This document shows positions 37,745 to 46,421 of a stretch of DNA of 64,000 bases, one piece after another. Below the pieces are notes generated by a model that was not told the DNA's origin, did no database searches, and worked only from the letters and a program-made list of their open reading frames with translations. The DNA comes from Akkermansia sp. N21116. GTDB taxonomy: Bacteria > Verrucomicrobiota > Verrucomicrobiia > Verrucomicrobiales > Akkermansiaceae. Both the position numbers and the translations under genes were made by a program. Numbering within the stretch: the stretch's first letter is position 1; each line of letters begins with the position of its first letter. The stretch is taken from assembly GCF_029854705.2 (NCBI RefSeq), contig NZ_CP139035.1:1674001-1738000 (forward strand). The letters are read 5' to 3'.

Positions 37745-39223
37745 TTATTGTTCGTGAACGGTACGGAAACCAATTGTTTTGGATCTGATGTCCTGGGATG
37801 GAACGTAGATGACTCGTTGTTTTCCGGGGAGTCCGCTATGTCCTCCGCAGACAATGGGGCGTTCCGCTTCCATAGGCATGGAGGGATCTTTTCCTTCACT
37901 GGATGTCCATTCCGATACTCCGGAATTAAAACCGCACAGGTTGTGTTCTCCCACGTCCCGGAGATAGTTGTCAACAGGACCCATAGGATCTTGCCCGTGC
38001 GTAGAAACCCGGTCGGCAATCGTTTTCCATTCTTCCAAGGTAGGAAGGCGGTATCCTTTCCATTTGGCATAGGCATAGGCATCCCAGAAATCGACGTTGA
38101 AGACAGGCGTCCGCATACTCATGGCATAGTCTTCCCAGACCTTGCCATGTTGGGCGGCATCGAGCATGGCCTCCCAGTCGAGAGGGGTGTGACCGGTTTT
38201 TCCTGGAGGCTGATTGGGATGGTCGTATGACTTGCGTCCCTGTTCCGGCATGTTCTTGATGGAGTCGAGAAAGTTTTTGTAGGCGCCGATGGTGACTTCG
38301 TATGCGTCGCAGATAAGGATGGGGGCTCCGTTTCCCGGATTGATGGGGATTCCCATATGGTCGCGCCCATCGAAAACGGGATGTGTCAGTTTAGGTTTTG
38401 TAGCGGTGGAATGATGATCCGGATCATTGTTGCCGATGAGAAGGAAAACCGCTCCGGCGGCAAGGATGGCGACAATGGCGACCAGAAGGATCTTGTAACG
38501 GGATAAAGGAGAAACAGGAGATTGTTCAAGAAGTCCAGTGGTGGCGTTTTGCCCGATCCCCAACTGGTCTTCGACGGTATCCACCATTTCGGCTACGTGC
38601 TGCCAGGTGAGCGTTTTTCCTTCCTGCCCGTCCCGCATCCAGGTGGCAATAGTACCTATGCGGGTGGCTCCGGGCACGTTGGGGGTGATAAGGGAGGGAA
38701 GAATGTTGCCGAGGGAGATCATGTCCAGGGCAGATGTGTCCGGCTTTCTTGTCCCGGGAATGACCGGGTTGATCATGCGGAATCCTCCGCTCGAGTCTTC
38801 AAAAAAGGAATCGGGAGAAATGGGAGAAGTGGCGAGATTGTGGGAATCGAAGAATTCTTCTGCCTTGCTGACGGTTTTCAGTAGCTCCAGAAGTTGATGG
38901 GTGCTAAAGGTTTTCCCGATGCTGATGGCATTGGCCAGGCTGGCCCCATCCGGTTTTTCATAGCTGAAGTACCATTTCCCGTCGGTCTTGCTGGCTTCGT
39001 AAACGGTGGTGAAAAGGGGAGAATCGACTGATGCTTTGACACGGACCTCATGAAGAAACTCCTGGATGGATTCCTCGGTACTCGTTTCCGGATCGGGCAT
39101 TTCCAGGATGACTTTGCGGCTTGTGCTAATTTGGATGGCGTCAAAATACAACCGGCCATCCTTTTCTTTGATCAGGGAAAGAAGCGTGTAGTCGCCTAGA
39201 GTACAGGGGAAGGAAAGTGTCAT
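37745..39223 (-). CDS. Pseudokinase with membrane helix and SUMF1-like domain
   Basis: 492 residues. Residues 8-210 follow a Ser/Thr kinase outline (GDYTLLSLIKEKDGRLYFDA, ending in a DMISLGNIL-like helix), but the Gly loop is poor and the HRD position reads SPISPDS, so it is predicted inactive. A membrane helix (about 245-262) leads to an extracytoplasmic formylglycine-generating-enzyme-like domain: AYEVTIGAYKNFLD, FWDAYAYAKWKGYRLPTLEE and SGVSEWTSSEG. The paired active-site cysteines of true FGE are not evident, so a structural or binding role is likely. It lies 18 bp after the TPR gene, same strand. Confidence 0.72.
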   Translation of the reverse strand: MTLSFPCTLGDYTLLSLIKEKDGRLYFDAIQISTSRKVILEMPDPETSTEESIQEFLHEVRVKASVDSPLFTTVYEASKTDGKWYFSYEKPDGASLANAISIGKTFSTHQLLELLKTVSKAEEFFDSHNLATSPISPDSFFEDSSGGFRMINPVIPGTRKPDTSALDMISLGNILPSLITPNVPGATRIGTIATWMRDGQEGKTLTWQHVAEMVDTVEDQLGIGQNATTGLLEQSPVSPLSRYKILLVAIVAILAAGAVFLLIGNNDPDHHSTATKPKLTHPVFDGRDHMGIPINPGNGAPILICDAYEVTIGAYKNFLDSIKNMPEQGRKSYDHPNQPPGKTGHTPLDWEAMLDAAQHGKVWEDYAMSMRTPVFNVDFWDAYAYAKWKGYRLPTLEEWKTIADRVSTHGQDPMGPVDNYLRDVGEHNLCGFNSGVSEWTSSEGKDPSMPMEAERPIVCGGHSGLPGKQRVIYVPSQDIRSKTIGFRTVHEQ

Positions 39224-39241
39224 GAGGGAGGAAATGCAGGG

Positions 39242-40432
39242 TTATTGAGCTGCGGGAAGGAAGTCGGACATTTGTTGGGCGTCAAGAATAGAAGAACCTC
39301 CTTCTTTGGGGGGAAGGAGCCCTTCTCCGTAATTGTCGTCCTGGTAGGGTACATCCGGTTTTTTCATCTGCATTTGCTCGATGAGGAACAGAACGCGTGG
39401 AGAGGCGTAGCAGTCCATGGGCTCTCCTTTGTAATAGAGTTTGGCGGTGAATCCGAAATATTTGAGATCGCCGTAGGCGGCGATTGCCTCTTCGGTCAGA
39501 GGAGGCATGTGGTAGCGGACTTCAAGGGTTTCCTCCCCGTCAGCCCAGTCAACGGGTTCGCTCATCCAGCGGACCTGGGGTTCTTCCGCTCGCGTCAATT
39601 CGATTTTTCGTCCATTGACGGAATCGTAGAAGAGGATGGGGATGTAGAGGTCTTCCGGGCGGATATTGAGCCCTTCTTTCATGAGAATGGGAATGGTCAG
39701 GACGACGCGTTGTCCGTCTCCCGCGTTTTCTTCCTTGTACTCCAGAATGGTACCGAAAGCCATGTCGCCCCGTCTATCGGACGGAGCCTCGAAACCGGTC
39801 TCGAGGTGTTTGGCGGCCATTTGGCAGTATTTGCCGGCTTTGTCGCGCATAGTGAATACTTTGAGGAAGTATTCACGGGACTTTTCGGCATTGCGCAGAG
39901 CCTCGTAAGCGAGGCCGAAATAGTAGAGGAGGACGGGATTGCCCGGTTCAAGAGCCGAAGCTTCTTCGAGTTTGAGAACGGATTTTCTCATGTCTCCTTC
40001 GATTTGGGCATAACGGGCTTCCTTGAGAAGCTGGGCAAGCTGTGGGGGAAGGGGGATATCCGGTTCTTTGCGGGTCTTGTTTTCGGCGTAATCCTGTACA
40101 TTGTTCGGTTGACGGATAACGGGCGGAGCAATGACAGAAGGCTGGGAACCTGAGGATTTTTGATCGGCATCCCGTAGCATTTCCTCAACGGTTCGCGGCC
40201 TGATAGATGTGATGAGTTCGTCGGGTAGGGGGGGCTGTGGCTTGTCGGGCACGGGATCTTTCTTGTCAGGAACCGGCTGTTGTATAACGAGCGGTGGAGG
40301 GGACGAAAGCTTGAGTGTCAGTGCGATGCCTACTGCCATCAACTGAATGAAGGCAAGGCAGCCAAGCACAATGTATACGCGGCGCAAGGCCTTTGTTGAT
40401 TTTGGGGGATGAGGCATCTCGGTCTGCTGCAT
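39242..40432 (-). CDS. Membrane-anchored TPR protein
   Basis: 396 residues. A short cytosolic tail, one membrane helix (IVLGCLAFIQLMAVGIALTL), a proline-rich linker (about 45-75), and TPR-like helices at about 130-205 (PPQLAQLLKEARYAQIEGDM, NPVLLYYFGLAYEALRNAEK). The C-terminal 190 residues form a beta-rich domain seen with similar Verrucomicrobia proteins (VDWADGEETLEVRYHMPPL). Probably the first gene of a minus-strand transcript with the pseudokinase. It may act in an envelope complex, but that is inference. Confidence 0.6.
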   Translation of the reverse strand: MQQTEMPHPPKSTKALRRVYIVLGCLAFIQLMAVGIALTLKLSSPPPLVIQQPVPDKKDPVPDKPQPPLPDELITSIRPRTVEEMLRDADQKSSGSQPSVIAPPVIRQPNNVQDYAENKTRKEPDIPLPPQLAQLLKEARYAQIEGDMRKSVLKLEEASALEPGNPVLLYYFGLAYEALRNAEKSREYFLKVFTMRDKAGKYCQMAAKHLETGFEAPSDRRGDMAFGTILEYKEENAGDGQRVVLTIPILMKEGLNIRPEDLYIPILFYDSVNGRKIELTRAEEPQVRWMSEPVDWADGEETLEVRYHMPPLTEEAIAAYGDLKYFGFTAKLYYKGEPMDCYASPRVLFLIEQMQMKKPDVPYQDDNYGEGLLPPKEGGSSILDAQQMSDFLPAAQ

Positions 40433-40855
40433 GAAACTCGTTGGGCTGCTCTGTTTAATCTACTCTTCCTGTCCCGCTCTGTGAAACAAAAAATAAGAGT
40501 TGCCGAGCTTATCCGGCCTGAGGAAGAAGAGCAAGGGACTTTATTGAGGTTTCCGGCTTTTCTTTTGACCGTATATGTCCGGAGATATCTGGAGGGGAAG
40601 GGATATCATGTTTCGTTTTGAGATAGGATATTGTCCGGGAGGATCGACTGTTTTCAAGGAGGCTCTTTCCAAGCCATTCTGCTTCATGTGGTTGAAGATA
40701 CACTGGGTAATAGCCTGAAAGCACTGAAAGGAAAAACTTATCATACGGTACTTCATTCTGTGGATTTGGTGTATCCGTTGTCGTATGAAAATAAGCGAAT
40801 TAAATATGTAGGGTACTGAAAGGAAATTGTACTCGTGTGCGTATTCATCCCTGGT
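40433..40855. other. 423-bp intergenic region without supported gene
   Basis: This gap separates the divergent TPR and cytochrome genes and so should hold both promoters. Short frames here lack start signals and similarity to known proteins. The only repeated element noticed is TACTGAAAGGAAA or close variants near 40722 and 40814. Confidence 0.5.
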
Positions 40856-43800
40856 ATGAAAAGCTTTTTCCCATTATTGTTGATGTGCATGGTGTGTTCC
40901 GGAGCTGAATTTGTCTTTTTGGATGGAGCAACGCCTTCTCTTGTCGGCAGCCATATATCGACTCAGGGGGGATTTTTGAGATATTGGGATGGCGTTGGCA
41001 GTGGTGCAGAATGGAAATTTGCCATTTCGGAGAAAGGAATGTATTATCTGAATTTAAAAATGGCATCTCCGGCTGGCCAGGGCGGAGTTGCGGAAATTAT
41101 CCTGGATGGGAAGAAGGTCTGCGATTGGAATGTCCCTTCAACGAAGGATTTCAATGATTTCAAGACAGTTCGCGTTTGGCAGGGACAATTGGAGGCCGGA
41201 GAACATACGTTTCGGATTGTGGCTGGAAAGTTAAACCAACAGTATTTCATGGATGTGAAATACGGTTTTTTATCTTCCGATTCCTCCGAAAGAGCCTGGG
41301 AGGATGCAGTCGGTAGAGAATGCGCGAAAATTGAAGAGACAATGAGTAATGTTTCGTCCTGGAACGAGTCTTTGGTTGTAGCTTCCGGACTGTTGAGGAA
41401 TGGCAGATTGTTGCCGGATTCGGAGAACCGCCTTCGTGTTTTGCTGGAGAATGGGTTTCCTCACCAGGAAGTATGGCTTCGTCAGGATCTGGGCAAGGGA
41501 GGAATGGAGCTGCTGCTTTCGGAGGATTCCGTTGTGTTGATTCGGGGTGCGGTGGAGAGAATGCTGGTCAATATCCCGGAACTGAAGATTTTTTCGGATG
41601 AGATCACTAGACTGAAACAACATCCGGATGCCTCTTTCTCCCAGTGGTGCGGATTGTATGAACGCATGGGCTATGCAAGGCGCCAGATCCGTTTGGATCG
41701 AATCAGGACAAAGTCTCCGAAGTTTATTTTTGCGAAACACCATGTTTTTGGCAGTGTCTCCGGCATTTATTTGATTACGGAGACGGAGGGATCCAACAAG
41801 AAATCAGCCCTTTGTACTCTGGATTTAACGCAGGACAAGGATGGTGTTTTTGCCCGTGAGGAAATGCTGGTTGATCCAGGGGAGGGGAGTGTCCGGGATC
41901 CTGAGCTTTCCTTCGATGGAACGAAGCTTCTTTTTGCGATGCGTCCGACGAGGAAGAATTACAATTCAACTTTTTTCCCGGGCAAGAGCCAGGGGGATGT
42001 CAATCTGGCTTCATCGGGATGTCCGGAAAGCAATTATCAGATTTACGAACTGGATCGTACGACTGGCAGGACTCGCCCGTTGACGACTCCTGAAACTTAT
42101 GGCTCCAGCATGGAACCCTGTTATCTGCCCAATGGTGACATCATGTTCAGTTCCTCCCGCATCGTCCAGCACATTACCTGCGGGTGGGGAGACCTGAGCA
42201 ATCTGTTTATCATGAACAAAGACGGCAAGTATGCCCGCCGTGTCGGATTCGATCAAACGAATACGGCTTTTCCGAGCTTGCTCAATGACGGTCGCGTGAT
42301 TTTCACGAGGCGCGACTACAATGATCGCGGCCAGTCCTCGGCCCATGCCCTCTTCCAGATGAATCCCGACGGGACGGCGCAGACGGAGTTCTACGGCAAC
42401 CAGACTGGGTTGCCCAACAGCTTCCATCATGCGCGGGCTATCCCGAACTCCAACAAGGTGATTTGCATTATCGGCGGATACCACACGACGCAGGGAGGCA
42501 AGCTGGCTCTAATGGATGTTTCCAAGGGTGTGGAATTGGATCAGGGAATCGTGGAAATGCCCGGATACAGGACGCCGAAAAGCGGCAATGGTTATGATGA
42601 CCAGTATGGCAAACAGGGGGAACAGTTTTCCAATCCCTATGCATTGACGGAACGCGATTACCTTGTGTCGATAGCCCCGCACAACGGAGCCGATTATTCC
42701 CTGTATTACTTGAATGACAAAGGAGAACGGGAACTTCTGGCGTCAGACCCGGGCACTTCCTGCCTGCAGGTGATTCCGGATGCTCCGCGCAAGCGTCCGG
42801 GAGTGCGTCCCTCCGAGGTTGATTACACGAAGGATGAGGGTATTTTTTATGTACAGAATGTATACTATGGCGAAGCGGCCCAAGGGATTGAACCGGGAAG
42901 CGTCAAGAAGATCCGCGTGATTGAAATGATGTACAAAAATGCAACGATTGGCTCGGCAATGGGTAAAGGTCCCGGAGGTTGCTGGGATACTGTGATGCCG
43001 ACGGGACATGGCCTTGCCTCCTTCGATTCGAAGAAGATTATCGGCGATGCAACGGTCTATGAAGACGGTTCGGCGATGTTCAAGGCACCTGCTCGCAAGC
43101 CTGTATACTTCCAGCTTCTGGATTGTAAAAACCGGGTCATTCAGACGATGCGCTCGTGGGCGACGCTGATGCCGGCAGAGAAGTTTTCATGCGTCGGCTG
43201 CCATGAGGACAAAAACAAGACGCCGCTCAACCCGCTGCGTCGTACGATTGCGTCGATGAAGCCGGCGGAGGAACTTGAGCCTTTTTATGGTCCACCTCGC
43301 GCCTTCAGTTATATTCATGAGGTACAGCCCGTGTTCGACAAGCATTGCATAGCCTGTCACCGCGAGGGAGGGGAAGGGAAGAAGCTTTTATTGACGTCCA
43401 AGCCTTATGTGGATGATCCGGCGGCTAAACGTCGGTATTACCGTTCCTATTTCGAACTGACGAAGGCACGTCCGGAAAATGGTCACAAACCTGAGGAATT
43501 CGGATTCTATCCCTCGGATAAGGTATGGGGACCGCGTATTCTGGGGCAGCGTCTGCCGGACGAACCGAACAAGTATGTATCGTGGTACACCCGGTTTGAA
43601 CTGATGCACCAGTATCCTCCCTACAGGGCTGGGGCCGTCCGTAGCGGATTGGTCAAACTGCTCGAAAAAGGGCACAAAAATGTCAAATTGACTCAGGAAG
43701 AATGGGATAAGATCTGTGCATGGATCGACTTGAATATTCCATTTGCCGGGGAGTACGATGAATCCAATATCTGGTCGGATACAGAAAAGGCCTTCTATAG

Positions 43801-43882
43801 GGCAAGGGTGAACGAACGTGCCAGAAACGAGGCCATCGAAGCTCGCCATATCCGTGAAATGATTCAATCCGGCCACAAATAA
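40856..43882 (+). CDS. Secreted PD40 di-haem cytochrome protein (hydrazine-synthase-alpha-like), copy 1
   Basis: 1008 residues from the ATG at 40856, followed by a signal peptide (MKSFFPLLLMCMVCSG). Residues about 18-140 resemble a carbohydrate-binding-type sandwich (YLNLKMASPAGQGGVAEIIL). A PD40/TolB-like propeller follows, with SVRDPELSFDGTKLLFAM and GSSMEPCYLPNGDIMFSSS. Near the C-terminus two haem motifs, CVGCH (about 779) and CIACH (about 832), fit an HZS-alpha-like cytochrome region. It probably acts in the periplasm or at the surface as a redox protein. Substrate unknown; hydrazine chemistry is not implied. Its 3' 1.85 kb nearly equals the paralogue at 46422-49535. Confidence 0.8.
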   Translation: MKSFFPLLLMCMVCSGAEFVFLDGATPSLVGSHISTQGGFLRYWDGVGSGAEWKFAISEKGMYYLNLKMASPAGQGGVAEIILDGKKVCDWNVPSTKDFNDFKTVRVWQGQLEAGEHTFRIVAGKLNQQYFMDVKYGFLSSDSSERAWEDAVGRECAKIEETMSNVSSWNESLVVASGLLRNGRLLPDSENRLRVLLENGFPHQEVWLRQDLGKGGMELLLSEDSVVLIRGAVERMLVNIPELKIFSDEITRLKQHPDASFSQWCGLYERMGYARRQIRLDRIRTKSPKFIFAKHHVFGSVSGIYLITETEGSNKKSALCTLDLTQDKDGVFAREEMLVDPGEGSVRDPELSFDGTKLLFAMRPTRKNYNSTFFPGKSQGDVNLASSGCPESNYQIYELDRTTGRTRPLTTPETYGSSMEPCYLPNGDIMFSSSRIVQHITCGWGDLSNLFIMNKDGKYARRVGFDQTNTAFPSLLNDGRVIFTRRDYNDRGQSSAHALFQMNPDGTAQTEFYGNQTGLPNSFHHARAIPNSNKVICIIGGYHTTQGGKLALMDVSKGVELDQGIVEMPGYRTPKSGNGYDDQYGKQGEQFSNPYALTERDYLVSIAPHNGADYSLYYLNDKGERELLASDPGTSCLQVIPDAPRKRPGVRPSEVDYTKDEGIFYVQNVYYGEAAQGIEPGSVKKIRVIEMMYKNATIGSAMGKGPGGCWDTVMPTGHGLASFDSKKIIGDATVYEDGSAMFKAPARKPVYFQLLDCKNRVIQTMRSWATLMPAEKFSCVGCHEDKNKTPLNPLRRTIASMKPAEELEPFYGPPRAFSYIHEVQPVFDKHCIACHREGGEGKKLLLTSKPYVDDPAAKRRYYRSYFELTKARPENGHKPEEFGFYPSDKVWGPRILGQRLPDEPNKYVSWYTRFELMHQYPPYRAGAVRSGLVKLLEKGHKNVKLTQEEWDKICAWIDLNIPFAGEYDESNIWSDTEKAFYRARVNERARNEAIEARHIREMIQSGHK
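42038..43882 (+). repeat. Long direct repeat, copy 1 (offset 5653 bp)
   Basis: Collinear with 47691-49535 with no indel. About 42680-43380 is essentially identical; a divergent patch lies at 43495-43560. Confidence 0.9.
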
Positions 43883-43897
43883 CCAACTGTTTTGAAC

Positions 43898-46345
43898 ATG
43901 AGTTTTTTCCATAAACAATGGAGAGGGATCACCTGTGTGATGTTTGGAGGTGTGGCTGCCGGTTTGTCCGGTACAGCGGATTCTTCTATCGATATTCCGG
44001 ATCGCGCGCGGACGGAACAGATTGTTTCAGCTTGTTCCGGGGTGTGGAATTCGTGGAATCCGCAGGACAGTTTTTCCAATGACTTGCCTCGGACGGCATT
44101 GCTTGGCAACGGTGATGTCGGGATTGTGTCGGGAGGGCGCGGAATGGAAAAAACGTATTTGATTTCCAAATCTGATTTTTGGTCCTGCGGAAATTTAAAA
44201 GGTAAATTCAGTGCGGATAAACGTTATAAAACGCAACCTTTGCCTATTGGCGGTGTGACGATCAGACCGGTTGCCGAGTCCTCGGCATTGGCGGAAACAA
44301 AATCTTTCCATGAGAAATTGGATATTTGGAAGGCATGTCTGGAAACAGAACTGACGGGAATGAGCGGCGAGTCCGTATCCATGAAGGCATGGATGGCGGC
44401 AACGGAGAACGTGTTAATCGTCGAGTTGAAGTCTCCGGAGGCTATGGATCTGGAAATCGATGTGTGGTGCAAGGCTGATCAGGAATGTTTCCCTGCGGAT
44501 GTGGGTACGGACGAGAATGCCGGGGCGGTTTCGAGGTGGACCTTCAATGGAGCTCCTGAAAACCCCGCTTCATGGCGTTCCCAGGCAGTGCTGGCTCCAT
44601 CCGTTGTCCATGCCGGCTTGCCCGACCATTGGAAGAATAAATCGGAAGCAACTGTTTCGAGGATAGTTCGTTTACAGCCGGGACAATCCTCCTGGCTGGT
44701 AGTTGCTATCGGAGGGGGAGGGCAGACCTACGGACACGATGGCAGGCTGAAGGGCTGGGACCCTTGGGTGAAAGCCCGGGAATTGCTGGGCTTGGTTCGG
44801 AATGAGGCTGGTGTTGCCTCTCTTCTCAAGTCCCATGCCGATTGGTGGAGGGAGTATTGGGCTGTTTCTTCTATCGACCTGTCTCCGTCCGATGAAGAAA
44901 CGGCTCTGGCGGAGCGTTATTATTACGGAGCCCAGTATTTGATGGGGTCGGGTATCCGGAATGGAAAACTTGCTCCGGGACTTTTCGGAGTCTGGCATAC
45001 GACGGACACGCCGAATTGGTCTTCTGATTATCATCTGAATTATAATTTTATTGCTTCGTTTTACGGGACGGCATCCAGCAATCGGTGTGATTTGCTGATG
45101 CCTGCCGCAGAAGCCATGCTTGCGATGGAGAGGGAAGGAATGGAGCGTGCTGCGAATCAGATTGAACTGCAACGGATTAACAGGGAATATGTGAATTCCC
45201 GTTCCGCTCTTCGGAAGGGCATTGCGGATGCCATTCTTTACCCCGTTGGGATTGGCCCGTGGGGGACTGTTACAGATGATTCCTACCATCGTGAACTCCT
45301 CAATGTTTCATACAGTTCATGGCCGATTATCCAGTATTACAACTATACGCTTGACCGTGATTTTTTGGCAAGGACGTACGGGTTCTTGAAAAAATGTGCA
45401 CGGTTGTATGAAGTCTGGCTGGAAAGGGATGAGGATGGAAGGTGTCTTCTTGTAGCCGGGTACAATGAGGGTTCGTGGGCGCATAATCCCGCTGTTGAGC
45501 TGGCGACGGTGAAGATGTTGCTGGCGTTTTTGATCAAGGCATCGGAGGAATTGGATATGGACGCCGGAAAACGTAGCTTCTGGAAAGATCTTTTGACTCG
45601 TCTGCCGGAACAGCCGGTTTCCGAATGGAAGGGTAAACCTGTTTTCTCTCTGGCAGAGAGGGAATGGAAAAAGAACACATGGAAGCAGTTGGACAATCCG
45701 ATCCCATGGGATGGAAATATCCTTCCGTTGGATGTGATTCTTCCGGCCGGAGAACTCGGGTATTATTCCCCGGCGGAACAGCAGCAAGTAGGTAGGAATA
45801 CGATTGATGCGTTTGGGGATGGAGCATGGGGGCAAATCAATAATTTTCCACGTATTTTCTATGATGCCGTCCAACTTCGTTATCCGGCGGAAAAGATTTT
45901 GAAACACATGGCGGGCGTTCTGAAAAAACAAATGGGAAATAATCTTGCCGTTCGGGATGGCTATCACGGTCTGGAAAAAGTCGGGGCGACGGCTGCCATC
46001 AACAGTATGCTGGTACTGAAACACAAAGATGTGATCAAGGTGTTTCCCAATTGGCCTAAGGATCGAAACGTCGCTTTTTCACGGTTGAGGGTTCCGGGCG
46101 GGTTCCTGGTCTCGGCTGCCTATGATGGTTGTCGGAAAACGGTCGTGAAACTGGAAATAACAAGCTTGCTGGGAGGCCGGTTGACGATGGCTTGTCCGTG
46201 GGAATATGGAACTGTGGTTGCCCTGGATTCTTCCGGGAAAAAGCTTCCCATTATCGAATCCTCCGAACCGGAATGGAATGAGCGAACTTTGTCGTTGCCG
46301 GAAACCCGGGCTGGAGAGACCTATCGTTTTTCTTCTCTCCCATGA
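43898..46345 (+). CDS. GH95-type glycoside hydrolase, probable alpha-L-fucosidase
   Basis: 815 residues with a signal-like N-terminus. The opening LPRTALLGNGDVGIVSGG matches the GH95 beta-domain start (LGNG-G). The catalytic barrel shows the signature WSSDYHLNYNFIASFYG where GH95 has SDYHLNIN, and later VAGYNEGSWAHNPAVEL. Catalytic residues were not mapped with certainty; an amylase-like GH65-clan enzyme is an alternative. The expected reaction is release of alpha-fucose or a similar sugar from host glycans. It lies 15 bp after one PD40-cytochrome gene and 76 bp before its paralogue, all same strand. Confidence 0.72.
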   Translation: MSFFHKQWRGITCVMFGGVAAGLSGTADSSIDIPDRARTEQIVSACSGVWNSWNPQDSFSNDLPRTALLGNGDVGIVSGGRGMEKTYLISKSDFWSCGNLKGKFSADKRYKTQPLPIGGVTIRPVAESSALAETKSFHEKLDIWKACLETELTGMSGESVSMKAWMAATENVLIVELKSPEAMDLEIDVWCKADQECFPADVGTDENAGAVSRWTFNGAPENPASWRSQAVLAPSVVHAGLPDHWKNKSEATVSRIVRLQPGQSSWLVVAIGGGGQTYGHDGRLKGWDPWVKARELLGLVRNEAGVASLLKSHADWWREYWAVSSIDLSPSDEETALAERYYYGAQYLMGSGIRNGKLAPGLFGVWHTTDTPNWSSDYHLNYNFIASFYGTASSNRCDLLMPAAEAMLAMEREGMERAANQIELQRINREYVNSRSALRKGIADAILYPVGIGPWGTVTDDSYHRELLNVSYSSWPIIQYYNYTLDRDFLARTYGFLKKCARLYEVWLERDEDGRCLLVAGYNEGSWAHNPAVELATVKMLLAFLIKASEELDMDAGKRSFWKDLLTRLPEQPVSEWKGKPVFSLAEREWKKNTWKQLDNPIPWDGNILPLDVILPAGELGYYSPAEQQQVGRNTIDAFGDGAWGQINNFPRIFYDAVQLRYPAEKILKHMAGVLKKQMGNNLAVRDGYHGLEKVGATAAINSMLVLKHKDVIKVFPNWPKDRNVAFSRLRVPGGFLVSAAYDGCRKTVVKLEITSLLGGRLTMACPWEYGTVVALDSSGKKLPIIESSEPEWNERTLSLPETRAGETYRFSSLP

Positions 46346-46421
46346 GTGAATGGGAAAACGGTAGATATCCGGTGTCGTGAGTGAAAGGCAGAAGGATGGA
46401 GAATCGTATACTTTGATGATT

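Noticed and set aside
40631-40819. 62-codon plus frame in the 40.4-40.9 kb gap
   Set aside because: No ribosome site, no similarity or domain features; judged promoter DNA of the flanking divergent genes.
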